Assembly: GCF_020463795.1 (NCBI RefSeq)
Contig: NZ_CP080025.1
Coordinates: forward strand, 3,779,501 to 3,843,500
DNA: 64,000 bases
Direction: 5' to 3'
DNA from: Echinicola marina
GTDB lineage: Bacteria; Bacteroidota; Bacteroidia; Cytophagales; Cyclobacteriaceae
The notes under the pieces were generated by a model. It was not told the DNA's origin and searched no databases. It saw only the letters and a list, made by a program, of their open reading frames with translations. Below are positions 1 through 8,995 of the stretch, piece by piece. The position numbers and the translations under genes are program-made. The stretch's first letter is position 1, and the number at the start of each line of letters is the position of its first letter.

Positions 1-527
1 TATTGCAAGCTGATATAAAGGGGGAATGGAGAGATTATGTATTTGCAGGCGGAAATGGTTCTACCTCTATGTTTTTTTATCCGAGGAGAAGTGTGAGAAA
101 TCAGCGGTATAAATTGATTCAAAACTTATTGTATACTAGGGAAAACCCGAAATATTTATTTTATGCCAATCATCTCAATGAACATTTTGCTGGTGGAGTG
201 GAAGAAACAGAGCTTGAAAATGCAATTCCAAGGGTGAAAGCAGCCTACGCAACTTGGAAACAACCTCCGGAATTTGAGTTATATGATCTTCAAAACGATC
301 CCTATGAGTTTAACAACTTGATTGATGAAGGTGATTTTCAAATGGTAAAAGAAGAATTAATAGCGGCTTTGAAGAATTGGCAAATCGAAACAAATGACCC
401 TTTGGCAAAACCCGAAGTTTTACAGCGATTTGTAGCAGAAATGGATTCGGTAAACGCCAACTATCCGAATCATTCCTACACAAAAGTTAAGGGCTTCAAG
501 TGGAATTACCTGAAATATTTCAAATAG
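1..527 (+). CDS. Sulfatase, C-terminal fragment (5' end outside window)
   Basis: The reading frame is already open at the left edge, so only about the last 175 residues of a larger protein are visible. They carry the usual C-terminal pattern of S1-type sulfatases: a short strand with ELYDLQNDPYEFNNL, where the peptide returns to the active-site sheet, followed by a helix and a charged tail. The catalytic Cys/Ser motif and metal ligands lie upstream and cannot be checked. The neighbours (epimerase, GH2, esterase, two more sulfatases) fit removal of sulfate esters from a polysaccharide. The family call is fairly secure; the substrate is unknown. Confidence 0.8.
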   Translation, partial: LQADIKGEWRDYVFAGGNGSTSMFFYPRRSVRNQRYKLIQNLLYTRENPKYLFYANHLNEHFAGGVEETELENAIPRVKAAYATWKQPPEFELYDLQNDPYEFNNLIDEGDFQMVKEELIAALKNWQIETNDPLAKPEVLQRFVAEMDSVNANYPNHSYTKVKGFKWNYLKYFK

Positions 528-656
528 CACTAAAGTAAACCAACTTTCTAAAATTAGTTATTGGCTAGCACCTTCCCTTATTCAAGGGGATTGGGAAAAA
601 GGCAGGAAGTCTCTTGACCAGTGTTTGGGTTAAAAACATCTGGGGGAATTCCTATG

Positions 657-670
657 TCCTAAGTTTAGGA
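657..670. promoter_or_regulatory. Short palindrome upstream of the epimerase gene
   Basis: TCCTAA and TTAGGA flank a central GT, about 47 bases before the epimerase start codon. It could be a regulator site or chance; there is no T-run, so it is not a convincing terminator. The rest of 528-717 holds only a weak 5-bp hairpin (575-588). Confidence 0.25.
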
Positions 671-717
671 TTTCTTTACGACCCCTTCAATCATCAATCG
701 AAACAAAATTATATAAA

Positions 718-1884
718 ATGGATCAGGATAAATTAGAACACTATAGTCAGTTTTATCAAGAGGCACTTTTGGAAAATATCATTCCATTTTGGGAGCAAAA
801 TTCTCCAGACAGGAAAAATGGTGGGTATTTTACTTGTTTGGACAGGAGGGGAAAGGTTTTTGATACAGACAAGTTTGTCTGGCTTCAGGGAAGACAAGCT
901 TGGATGTTTGCTTCTCTTTATCAGAAAGTTGAACCAAGGGAAGATTGGTTAGAGCTTTCCCGATTGGGGATTGATTTTCTCGATAGATATGGTAGTGATC
1001 ATAATGGTCAGTTTTACTTTTCTTTGACCAGGGAAGGTAAACCTTTAGTGCAACCGTACAATATCTTCTCAGACTGTTTTGCTGCTATGGCTTTTGGGAA
1101 ATATGGTTTGGTTTCTGGTGATTTGCAATGTACTGAAAGAGCAGTGGATATTTTTAATCAGATTCTTTCTCGACAAGAAAACCCCAAGGGGATTTATAAT
1201 AAAGCATTTCCAGGAACGAGACCTTTGAAGAATTTTGCTTTGCCCATGATCTTAAGCAATCTTTGCTTGGAGCTCGAATCTCTGCTGAACAAAAGTCAAG
1301 TAGAAGAAACTTTAGATCATTGTATCAATGAAGTAATGGAAAATTTCCTTGACAATGATACTTTACTGGTATATGAAAACAGGACCATGGAAAATGGTTT
1401 TTCGGATAGTTTTGAAGGGAGACTGTTGAATCCTGGTCATGCCATTGAGGCCATGTGGTTTATGATGGACATAGCCAAGAGAAGGAGCAGCCAACAGCTT
1501 GCAGTCAAAGCAGTTGAAGTTATGCTTAAGCAATTGGAATATGGATGGGATGGGGAATTTGGTGGGATATATTACTTCTTGGATGCAAAAGGGCACCCTC
1601 TCCAACAACTGGAATGGGATCAAAAGCTTTGGTGGGTACATTTGGAAACCTTGGTGGCTTTGGCCAAGGGCTATAAAATGACCGGTGATACGCGCTGTGC
1701 CAAATGGTTTGTAAAGGTTCATGAATATGCATGGAACCGGTTTTATGACAAGGAAAACGGCGAGTGGTTTGGCTATTTGAACCGGAGAGGAGAAGTGTTG
1801 CTAGACCTTAAAGGTGGCAAATGGAAAGGATGTTTTCATGTTCCAAGGGCCTTGTTACAAGTATGGAAGACCTTGGAAAAGTAG
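718..1884 (+). CDS. AGE-family N-acylglucosamine 2-epimerase / sugar isomerase
   Basis: This 388-residue protein has the length of renin-binding-protein/AGE (alpha/alpha)6-barrel enzymes, which interconvert N-acylglucosamine and N-acylmannosamine, or in related branches epimerise or isomerise cellobiose, mannose or glucose. Visible family motifs are FVWLQGRQAW near residue 55, LNPGHAIEAMW in the middle and FHVPRALLQ at the C-terminus. The histidines of NPGH and FHVPR match the catalytic pair known for the family. There is no signal peptide, so it should act in the cytoplasm on imported sugar. It lies between a sulfatase and a GH2 gene. Which sugar it uses cannot be told from sequence. Confidence 0.85.
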   Translation: MDQDKLEHYSQFYQEALLENIIPFWEQNSPDRKNGGYFTCLDRRGKVFDTDKFVWLQGRQAWMFASLYQKVEPREDWLELSRLGIDFLDRYGSDHNGQFYFSLTREGKPLVQPYNIFSDCFAAMAFGKYGLVSGDLQCTERAVDIFNQILSRQENPKGIYNKAFPGTRPLKNFALPMILSNLCLELESLLNKSQVEETLDHCINEVMENFLDNDTLLVYENRTMENGFSDSFEGRLLNPGHAIEAMWFMMDIAKRRSSQQLAVKAVEVMLKQLEYGWDGEFGGIYYFLDAKGHPLQQLEWDQKLWWVHLETLVALAKGYKMTGDTRCAKWFVKVHEYAWNRFYDKENGEWFGYLNRRGEVLLDLKGGKWKGCFHVPRALLQVWKTLEK

Positions 1885-2053
1885 CAAAAATAGGAAACAG
1901 TATTCAGTCCTAATTTTAAGATGTAAAAATTTGTTTTTCAGCTGGTTATTGTTGTGGTGCTTGGGAAGGGTGGAACGGATATCATATCAAGGATCGCCCG
2001 ACCAGTATGCACCCGACCAAATAATAAATTGGAAGTATTTATATTTAATAGAC

Positions 2054-2069
2054 TCGAAGATGTCTTCGA
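2054..2069. promoter_or_regulatory. Palindromic site upstream of the GH2 gene
   Basis: TCGAAGA and TCTTCGA are perfect inverted arms around a TG centre, 89 bases before the GH2 start and just upstream of the promoter-like elements at 2099-2128. The tiny centre makes a DNA operator more likely than an RNA hairpin. Confidence 0.35.
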
Positions 2070-2098
2070 AAGCTGTTAACAATCCACAATTGATTTAT

Positions 2099-2128
2099 TT
2101 TGGCATTAACTGTATAAAAATACATTTA
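2099..2128 (+). promoter_or_regulatory. Bacteroidota-type promoter candidate for the GH2 gene
   Basis: TTTG at 2099-2102 and TACATTTA at 2121-2128 resemble the -33 (TTTG) and -7 (TAnnTTTG, one mismatch) elements of Bacteroidota promoters, with an 18-base spacer. The implied leader to the start codon at 2159 is about 25 bases. AT-rich DNA gives such matches by chance, so this is tentative. Confidence 0.35.
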
Positions 2129-2158
2129 CTAGCTTATAAACCTGATACGTGAAAATCT

Positions 2159-4597
2159 ATGAAATATAATAGTTTAGCTCTGTTACTGTTTATGTTTTGT
2201 TTCCATTATTCAAATGCCCAAACAAGAGAAATCAGGCAACTTGAATCTTGGAGATTTTTCAAGGGTGAAAACATAAATGCTTTCAAGACTGACTTTGATG
2301 ATTCTAAATGGGAAACTGTCACCGTTCCACACGACTGGGCAATTTATGGTCCATTTGACAAGGAAGTGGACAAGCAGACCGTTAGGATTGAGCAGAACAA
2401 TGAAAAAGAAGCAACAGAAAAAACCGGAAGGACGGGAGCATTACCCTTTACAGGCGTAGGTTGGTACAGGACGATGTTGGAGCTTTCTGAGGAGGATTTG
2501 GGCAAGCAAGTGTTGCTGACTTTTGATGGTGCCATGAGCAATGCAGAAGTTTTTGTGAATGGAAAACAGATAGGAAATAGGCCCTATGGTTACAGTTATT
2601 TCTATTTTGACATATCAGATTATATAAGACCTGCTAGAGAAAATATTGTAGCAGTTAGGCTTAAAAACCAGGAATTTTCTTCCCGTTGGTATCCAGGAGC
2701 TGGTCTGTACAGAAAAGTTCAACTGATCCTAAAAGATCAGACAAGTTTCCAGCATTGGGGGCACTCTATCACCACGCCTTATATCAGTGATGATTTGGCT
2801 AAGGTAAACATCAAGTCCAAAGTACAGGGAAAGGACATTATAATTAAAACCAAAATTATCAATGCGGATGGTACGGAAGTAGCACATAATACTTTTTCTG
2901 AGCGTTTTGGGGATGAGCTAGCACAAAGCATTGCAGTGGAAAATCCGCAATTATGGGATATTGATCATCCCTATCTTTATACTGCAGAATTGGAGCTTTA
3001 CCAAGGGGATGTGCTCAAAGATAAAGAATCGATCAGGTTTGGCATCAGAAAAATTAGTTACAGCGCAGAAAGGGGTTTTGAGTTAAACGGTGAAAAAGTA
3101 AAATTCAAAGGAGTCTGTTTGCACCATGACCTTGGACCATTAGGTACAGCGGTCAATAAAGCTGCTTTAAAAAGACAATTGACCATTCTTAAAGATATGG
3201 GGTGTAATGCTGTCCGGTCAGCACACAATATGCCATCTATCGAACAACTGGAGCTTTGTGATGAAATGGGATTATTGTTTTTGGCAGAAAGTTTTGATGA
3301 ATGGAAAAAGCCAAAGGTAAAAAATGGTTATAATAAGTTTTTTGACGAATGGGCTGAAAAGGATGTGGTGAATTTAGTTCAGGCGACGCGCAATCATCCC
3401 AGTATCATCATGTGGAGTGCGGGGAATGAGGTTCCTGATCAATGGGGCAGTGAAGGAGTGAAAAGACTGAGGTGGCTGCAAGACATTTTTCATAGAGAAG
3501 ATCCCACCAGGCCGGTAACCGTTGGTATGGATCAGGTGAAATCGGTAATGGAAAGTGGTTTTGGAGCCATTTTGGATGTTCCGGGGCTTAATTACCGTAC
3601 CCATTTATATGAAGAAGCCTATGAGCGATTCCCACAGGGCTTTATTCTTGGATCCGAGACAGCTTCCACCGTAAGTTCAAGAGGAGTTTATAAGTTTCCG
3701 GTAGAAAAGGGCCATAGTAAAGTATATGATGATGGGCAAAGCTCATCTTATGACTTGGAATATTGTAACTGGTCCAATATCCCTGAAGATGATTTTGTTC
3801 TGCAGGATGATAAAGCTTGGGTTTTGGGAGAATTTGTTTGGACGGGATTTGATTATTTGGGAGAGCCTACACCATATGATACTTACTGGCCTTCGCGTAG
3901 TTCCTATTTTGGCATCAGTGATCTGGCAGGCTTGCCAAAAGATCGCTATTACCTGTATAGGAGCCGTTGGAACACAGAAGCTGAAACTTTGCACATTTTA
4001 CCCCACTGGAATTGGGAAGGACGGGAGGGAGAAGTTACCCCTGTTTTTGTGTATACCAACTATAATAGTGCTGAATTATTTGTCAATGGAAAAAGCCAAG
4101 GAGTCCAATATAAAAGTGACCAATCTAAATTACACCGGTACCGCTTGATGTGGATGGATGTAAAGTATGAGCCTGGCACCATCAAAGTAATTGCTTTTGA
4201 TGATCAGGGAAATCCTGTTGCGGAGCAAACTAGGGTTACGGCTGGGAAACCTCACCATATTCAACTGCAAGCCGATAGAAAATCCATTCAAGCAGATGGG
4301 AAGGATATTAGTTTTGTTACCGCAACTATAGTGGATAAAGATGGAAACCCATGTCCAAAAGCGGCGCATCAATTGGATTTTGAAGTAAGAGGAAATGGAA
4401 AATTCAGAGCAGTATGTAATGGTGACCCTACCTCTTTGGAATTGTTTCATCTGCCTACAATGAAAGCTTTCAGCGGGAAGTTGGTAGTATTGGTACAGTC
4501 TAGTACAGAGGAGGGGGAAATAGAATTAACGGTAAGTGGTAAAGGCCTACATAAAGAAAGGCTTATGATATCGTCAAGGTATGGTTTAGATAAATAA
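2159..4597 (+). CDS. Glycoside hydrolase family 2 (beta-galactosidase type), exported
   Basis: An 812-residue protein with a signal peptide ending near SNAQ. It has the GH2 order: sugar-binding jelly roll (about 25-190, including GVGWYRTML and SRWYPGAGLYRKV), Ig-like domain (about 195-300), then a TIM barrel (about 305-600). The expected acid/base is Glu424 in SAGNEV and the expected nucleophile Glu500 in LGSETAS; both are present. C-terminal beta domains resemble DUF4982 and the GH2 C5 domain. Such enzymes cleave terminal beta-galactose, beta-glucuronide or related residues in the periplasm. The specificity cannot be read here. It sits in a row with esterase and sulfatase genes and probably has its own promoter just upstream. 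Confidence 0.9.
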   Translation: MKYNSLALLLFMFCFHYSNAQTREIRQLESWRFFKGENINAFKTDFDDSKWETVTVPHDWAIYGPFDKEVDKQTVRIEQNNEKEATEKTGRTGALPFTGVGWYRTMLELSEEDLGKQVLLTFDGAMSNAEVFVNGKQIGNRPYGYSYFYFDISDYIRPARENIVAVRLKNQEFSSRWYPGAGLYRKVQLILKDQTSFQHWGHSITTPYISDDLAKVNIKSKVQGKDIIIKTKIINADGTEVAHNTFSERFGDELAQSIAVENPQLWDIDHPYLYTAELELYQGDVLKDKESIRFGIRKISYSAERGFELNGEKVKFKGVCLHHDLGPLGTAVNKAALKRQLTILKDMGCNAVRSAHNMPSIEQLELCDEMGLLFLAESFDEWKKPKVKNGYNKFFDEWAEKDVVNLVQATRNHPSIIMWSAGNEVPDQWGSEGVKRLRWLQDIFHREDPTRPVTVGMDQVKSVMESGFGAILDVPGLNYRTHLYEEAYERFPQGFILGSETASTVSSRGVYKFPVEKGHSKVYDDGQSSSYDLEYCNWSNIPEDDFVLQDDKAWVLGEFVWTGFDYLGEPTPYDTYWPSRSSYFGISDLAGLPKDRYYLYRSRWNTEAETLHILPHWNWEGREGEVTPVFVYTNYNSAELFVNGKSQGVQYKSDQSKLHRYRLMWMDVKYEPGTIKVIAFDDQGNPVAEQTRVTAGKPHHIQLQADRKSIQADGKDISFVTATIVDKDGNPCPKAAHQLDFEVRGNGKFRAVCNGDPTSLELFHLPTMKAFSGKLVVLVQSSTEEGEIELTVSGKGLHKERLMISSRYGLDK

Positions 4598-4663
4598 TTT
4601 GTTTATGAAAATTGAGTTGTTTTAGACTTTGTTGAAACTGTTTGAAATAAATATTAGGTGATA

Positions 4664-6742
4664 ATGCAAAGAATATTTTTCTTAGTAATAACATTGTTTA
4701 TAAGTTGTTTTAACTGTCCTTGTTCACTGGCTCAAAGACCTATAAGGGTAGCATGTATTGGCAATTCGGTAACCTATGGAGCAGGAATTAAAGATAGAGA
4801 GCAGAATTCTTATCCTGCCCAATTGCAAAAGCTGCTAGGGGAAGCTTATACTGTAAAGAATTTTGGACATAGCGGTGCCACTTTACTTAGAAATGGACAT
4901 AATCCCTACCATTTAACTGATCAATATGCTGAGGCCTTATCATTCGAACCTGATATAGCTGTGATTCATTTGGGGTTGAATGATACTGATCCAAGGAACT
5001 GGCCCAATTATCAATTAGATTTTGAAGGGGATTATTCACAGTTGATCGATACTTTGAGAAGTGTAAATCCAAAGATTGAAATTCATATAGCCAGTTTGAG
5101 CCCTATATTTAGTGGACATCCAAGGTTCAAGTCAGGTACGCGAGAATGGCACTATGAAATTCGACAAAAAATCCAATGGCTAGCAAAAGCCAACAATGTG
5201 CAATTAATGGATCTATATCAGCCGTTTGTTACGCGCCCAGATCTATTCCCTGATAATATCCATCCAAATATGGCTGGTGCAAAGATGATGGCAGACTTGG
5301 TGCATTCCTATTTGAAAAAGGACTTTGGAGGGCTGGAAATGCCATCGATTTTTGCAAATGGTATGGTACTGCAACGTGGAGACAGTACTGCTATTTTTGG
5401 TAAAGGGGATCCAGATAAGATTGTGACGGTTAAGTTTCAAGAAAAAACCAAGGAAGTTTTTGTAGATCAAGATGGCAAATGGATAGTTTACCTGGAGGAT
5501 ATGCCTGTAGGAGGCCCTTATGAACTGAAGGTACAGCAAGCAAATCAAACCTTACACTTTTCTGAAGTTTGGATAGGTGATGTTTGGTTATGTATGGGGC
5601 AGTCCAATATGGCTTTTCCCTTAAAATCATCTTTTTCTTGGGAGGAAGAACGTAAGCAGGAAAGCAATAAGAATTTGCACCTGTTTCAGTTGAAGCCGTT
5701 TAGAGAAACTGACAATCGGGCTTGGGACAGTTTAGCGCTACATAAGGTAAATGAACTGACATATTTTGAAGGGAAATGGAATGCAGATAGACCTGATTTT
5801 TCGGCTGTTGCCTATCATTTTGGTAAAATCCTCCAAGAGGAAACCGCGGTGCCCATAGGTTTGGTACAGCTGGCGTTGGGAGGAGCTCCCATAGAGGCAT
5901 TTATAGATAGGATAACTTTGGAACAGGATGACCTGCTAGTGGATATGTTGGATAATTGGGAAACTTCAGATTTTATCATGCCTTGGGTGAGGGAGAGGGC
6001 AGCAGTGAACATATCCAATAAGCTTGATAAGCAGCAACGCCATCCTTATGAGCCAGCATATATTTATGATGCTGGTTTACAGCCAATCATGCCATTTGGT
6101 TTTAAAGGGCTTGTATGGTACCAAGGAGAAAGTAATGCCCATAATGCAGATCTTTACGCAAGACTTTTTCGAACAATGGTCAAGAGCTATCGGGAGAAAT
6201 GGAATAATTCAGCGTTTCCTGTTTATTATGTACAGCTGCCAGGAATGTCAAGACCATCATGGCCTTATTTTAGGTCTATGCAATATGCATTGAGTCAGAA
6301 CGTCCCCAATACTGGAATGGCAGTAAGCTTGGATTTGGGCGACTCATTGGATGTTCATCCAAAAGCCAAAGAAGAAGTAGGCAGAAGGTTGGCTTTGCAA
6401 GCATTAGTAAATACTTATGGGGCAGATTTGCTGGCTGATGGGCCGGAATTGAATAAGGTGGTGAAAGAAGGGGATATGCTGGCTTTATCCTTCCAAAATG
6501 ATGAAGGACTAAGAACCAAAGATGGAAGAACTGCGGTCTTGGGATTTGCAGTAATGGATTTTCGGGGAAAGAGATTGATATTGGAAGGAGAAATTGTAGG
6601 AAATAAGGTGCTTTTACAAGTTCCTAATAACTTTTTTGTCCACAAGGTGCTTTATGGCTTTGCTCCCTTTGGCCCTGCCAATTTAGTCAATAAAGCTGGC
6701 TTGCCGATGGGGACGCTTGTGTATAGATTGTGTGATGAATAG
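4664..6742 (+). CDS. Two-domain esterase: GDSL/SGNH plus sialate-O-acetylesterase (SASA) type
   Basis: Start placed at ATG 4664, which gives a clean signal peptide ending at SLAQ; an in-frame GTG two codons earlier is less likely. The first domain (about 25-215) is SGNH-type, with Ser in CIGNSVTYG, GLNDT, and the catalytic DNIHP block near residue 200. The second (about 225-690) is SASA-like, with CMGQSNM and WYQGESNAHN. Both classes remove acetyl esters from sugars, so one polypeptide has two predicted deacetylase centres. It lies 66 bases after the GH2 gene, presumably co-transcribed, and should act in the periplasm on acetylated side groups before glycosidases or sulfatases can cut. Confidence 0.85.
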   Translation: MQRIFFLVITLFISCFNCPCSLAQRPIRVACIGNSVTYGAGIKDREQNSYPAQLQKLLGEAYTVKNFGHSGATLLRNGHNPYHLTDQYAEALSFEPDIAVIHLGLNDTDPRNWPNYQLDFEGDYSQLIDTLRSVNPKIEIHIASLSPIFSGHPRFKSGTREWHYEIRQKIQWLAKANNVQLMDLYQPFVTRPDLFPDNIHPNMAGAKMMADLVHSYLKKDFGGLEMPSIFANGMVLQRGDSTAIFGKGDPDKIVTVKFQEKTKEVFVDQDGKWIVYLEDMPVGGPYELKVQQANQTLHFSEVWIGDVWLCMGQSNMAFPLKSSFSWEEERKQESNKNLHLFQLKPFRETDNRAWDSLALHKVNELTYFEGKWNADRPDFSAVAYHFGKILQEETAVPIGLVQLALGGAPIEAFIDRITLEQDDLLVDMLDNWETSDFIMPWVRERAAVNISNKLDKQQRHPYEPAYIYDAGLQPIMPFGFKGLVWYQGESNAHNADLYARLFRTMVKSYREKWNNSAFPVYYVQLPGMSRPSWPYFRSMQYALSQNVPNTGMAVSLDLGDSLDVHPKAKEEVGRRLALQALVNTYGADLLADGPELNKVVKEGDMLALSFQNDEGLRTKDGRTAVLGFAVMDFRGKRLILEGEIVGNKVLLQVPNNFFVHKVLYGFAPFGPANLVNKAGLPMGTLVYRLCDE

Positions 6743-7330
6743 TTAGACCATCAATTGTTATTTTGTTAAGGAATTAAGAGGGAAGATTATAGCACCTTGA
6801 AGTCTTGTATGATTTTGGCAAAAGGAGTCAAATATTCTGGATGGCTATGTTGATATCATCGTCATTTTACTGCTTTTATGGACTTTTAAAATGGCTTGAT
6901 TTGCTTCTTGATCCAATTATTTATGGCGTTTTTCCGCAAGAGACTTTAAATACACAGAGAAATCCATGTTATGGGACGGTCCTTTTATTTCTTTGTCATT
7001 ATATAGCGGCATGGAACTTCTTGAACTGTAGCATATGCATGGATAAAAATAGTATTTGATTAAAGCAAGTTTTTGTTGTGTTATTCACGATCAATTGATT
7101 TCTGTTATGGTTATTATTGTTTGATTTTGCCAATATTTACGAAATGTTGGCAGCGATTATAGGGTAATTACCCATTCCCGATCAATTGCAGAGTATTTTT
7201 AGTAGGATTTGATTTTGTTCCGCAGATAAAATGTCCGAGGCGATAGTTTTGGACGGTTAGCAAATCAAAACACCTAAATCTGCAATAGATTTTACAGCAT
7301 AATACTTTGTTTTATATTAATGACGCCAGC
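6743..7330. other. 588-bp intergenic region with palindromes
   Basis: No convincing gene. An 84-codon frame at 6805-7059 has atypical composition and no recognisable feature, and is taken as chance. The region holds a perfect 12-bp palindrome GGGTAATTACCC (7162-7173), a palindrome ATCAATTGAT (7090-7099), and a 10-base direct repeat CGATCAATTG at 7088-7097 and 7179-7188. These lie 150-240 bases before the sulfatase start and may be regulatory. Confidence 0.4.
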
Positions 7331-8884
7331 ATGAAAAAGATTTCACTTGTAATTTTATTAACACTACTTCTAGGCTCAGTCTACAGTCAAGAAAAGCCAA
7401 ACATTCTTGTCATCATGGGAGATGACATTGGATATTGGAACCTGAGTTACAATAACAGAGGAATGATGGGCTATAGCACGCCCAATATTGATAAATTGGC
7501 AGCAGGAGGAGCTACATTTACTGATTATTATGCAGAACAATCCTGCACAGCAGGAAGGGCCGCATTTATTACAGGACAAATGCCTGTTAGGACAGGGATG
7601 ACTAAGGTGGGGATTCCAGGAGCTACTTTAGGTATACAACCTGAAGATCCTACATTGGCAGAATTACTAAAGCCTTTGGGATATGCTACAGGGCAATTTG
7701 GAAAAAACCACTTAGGAGACCTTGATGAATTTTTGCCTACCAACCATGGTTTTGATGAGTTTTTCGGGAACCTGTACCATTTGAATGCAGAAGAAACGCC
7801 AGAGAATTCTTATTATCCCAAGAACCCAGAATTTAGGAAGAAATTCGGACCTAGAGGAGTTATAAAGAGTTCTGCCGATGGCAGCGTAGAAGATACTGGC
7901 CCATTGACCAAAAAGAGAATGGAGACGATTGACCAGGAAGTACTGAATGCAACTACTGATTTTATTGATCGTCAGGTTGATGCCGACAAACCGTTTTTTG
8001 TATGGTTCAATACCACTAGAATGCACTATGTGACCCATGTACCAGAGGAGTATGAGGGCAAAACTGGCTTAAGTGAATATGCAGATGGTATGGTGCAGCA
8101 CGATGACCAGATCGGCCAATTACTGGATAAATTGGAAGAGTTAGGGGTAGATGACAATACCATTATTATCTACACAACTGATAATGGACCACATTTTAAT
8201 ATGTGGCCTGATGGTGGAGTCACGCCATTCAGAGGAGAGAAAAATACCAACTGGGAAGGTGGCTACAGATTGCCTTGTATTATTAAATGGCCAGGTAAAA
8301 TCCCTGCAGGCTCAGTCTTTAATGAAATTGTAGCTGGAAACGATTGGTTACCTACTTTGATGGCTGCTGTTGGGGACGACCAAATCAAAGAAAAATTAAT
8401 GGATGGTTACCAAATTGGGGACATGACCTATAAGGTTCACTTGGATGGTTATAATATATTGCCCTTCCTGACTGGAAAAAAAGAAGTGAGCAAAGATCAG
8501 TATGGAGCTACTAATTGGCCACGAAGGGAGTTTTTCTATTGGAATGATGACGGACAATTGGTGGCCATGCGCTATGATCGTTGGAAATTGGTATTCATGG
8601 AACAGCAGTCTTCCAAGTTTGGAGTATGGATGTACCCATTCGTTCAGTTGAGAATTCCTTTGATATTTGACCTTAGGATGGATCCATTTGAGCGTGCTCA
8701 ACACAACGCCAATAGTTATTATGAATGGATGGAAGGTATTGTACAATTTGCAGGCGGTGCATCCCAAGCCATAGCAGGCAAGATGATTTCCTCATTTCAG
8801 GAATACCCTCCAAGACAAAAACCTGCTTCCTTTAACTTGGACGAAGTGATGGAATCTTTAACAGCAGGTCAAAAAGGAAATTAA
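7331..8884 (+). CDS. S1-type sulfatase, exported (first of a tandem pair)
   Basis: Start set at ATG 7331, where a normal signal peptide begins (MKKISLVILLTLL, cleavage near VYSQ); an in-frame ATG 24 bases upstream adds an unlikely leader. Residues about 25-40 give KPNILVIMGDDIG, the metal-binding start of the alkaline-phosphatase fold. Cys72 in QSCTAGR fits the C-x-A-x-R signal for conversion to formylglycine. GQFGKNHLGD, TDNGPH and a C-terminal substrate subdomain are present. It removes sulfate esters from sugars in the periplasm. The gene at 8996 is a close paralogue with identical motifs. No formylglycine-generating maturase is in the window, so it must be encoded elsewhere. Between the two genes is a small AT-rich hairpin (8921-8938). 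Confidence 0.9.
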   Translation: MKKISLVILLTLLLGSVYSQEKPNILVIMGDDIGYWNLSYNNRGMMGYSTPNIDKLAAGGATFTDYYAEQSCTAGRAAFITGQMPVRTGMTKVGIPGATLGIQPEDPTLAELLKPLGYATGQFGKNHLGDLDEFLPTNHGFDEFFGNLYHLNAEETPENSYYPKNPEFRKKFGPRGVIKSSADGSVEDTGPLTKKRMETIDQEVLNATTDFIDRQVDADKPFFVWFNTTRMHYVTHVPEEYEGKTGLSEYADGMVQHDDQIGQLLDKLEELGVDDNTIIIYTTDNGPHFNMWPDGGVTPFRGEKNTNWEGGYRLPCIIKWPGKIPAGSVFNEIVAGNDWLPTLMAAVGDDQIKEKLMDGYQIGDMTYKVHLDGYNILPFLTGKKEVSKDQYGATNWPRREFFYWNDDGQLVAMRYDRWKLVFMEQQSSKFGVWMYPFVQLRIPLIFDLRMDPFERAQHNANSYYEWMEGIVQFAGGASQAIAGKMISSFQEYPPRQKPASFNLDEVMESLTAGQKGN

Positions 8885-8995
8885 TGTTGGAATAATTATT
8901 AATGTGAGTAGACATAGTGGTATTTGATTTTTCAAATAGATAGAAGAGAGGCTTAAATAAAATTATTTATATGAGAATTCATAAACACTAATACT

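Noticed and set aside
1814-2152. 112-codon plus-strand frame overlapping the end of the epimerase gene
   Set aside because: It overlaps a well-supported gene in another frame, then runs through the palindrome and promoter region of the GH2 gene; its translation has no family features.
3505-3522. GGTAACC-like bases in the GH2 gene resembling the LacI operator half-site
   Set aside because: Only one half-site, inside coding sequence and explained by the codons for PVTVG.
6805-7059. 84-codon plus-strand frame in the large gap before the sulfatases
   Set aside because: Unusual residue mix, no recognised domain and no conserved context; looks like chance openness in AT-rich DNA.
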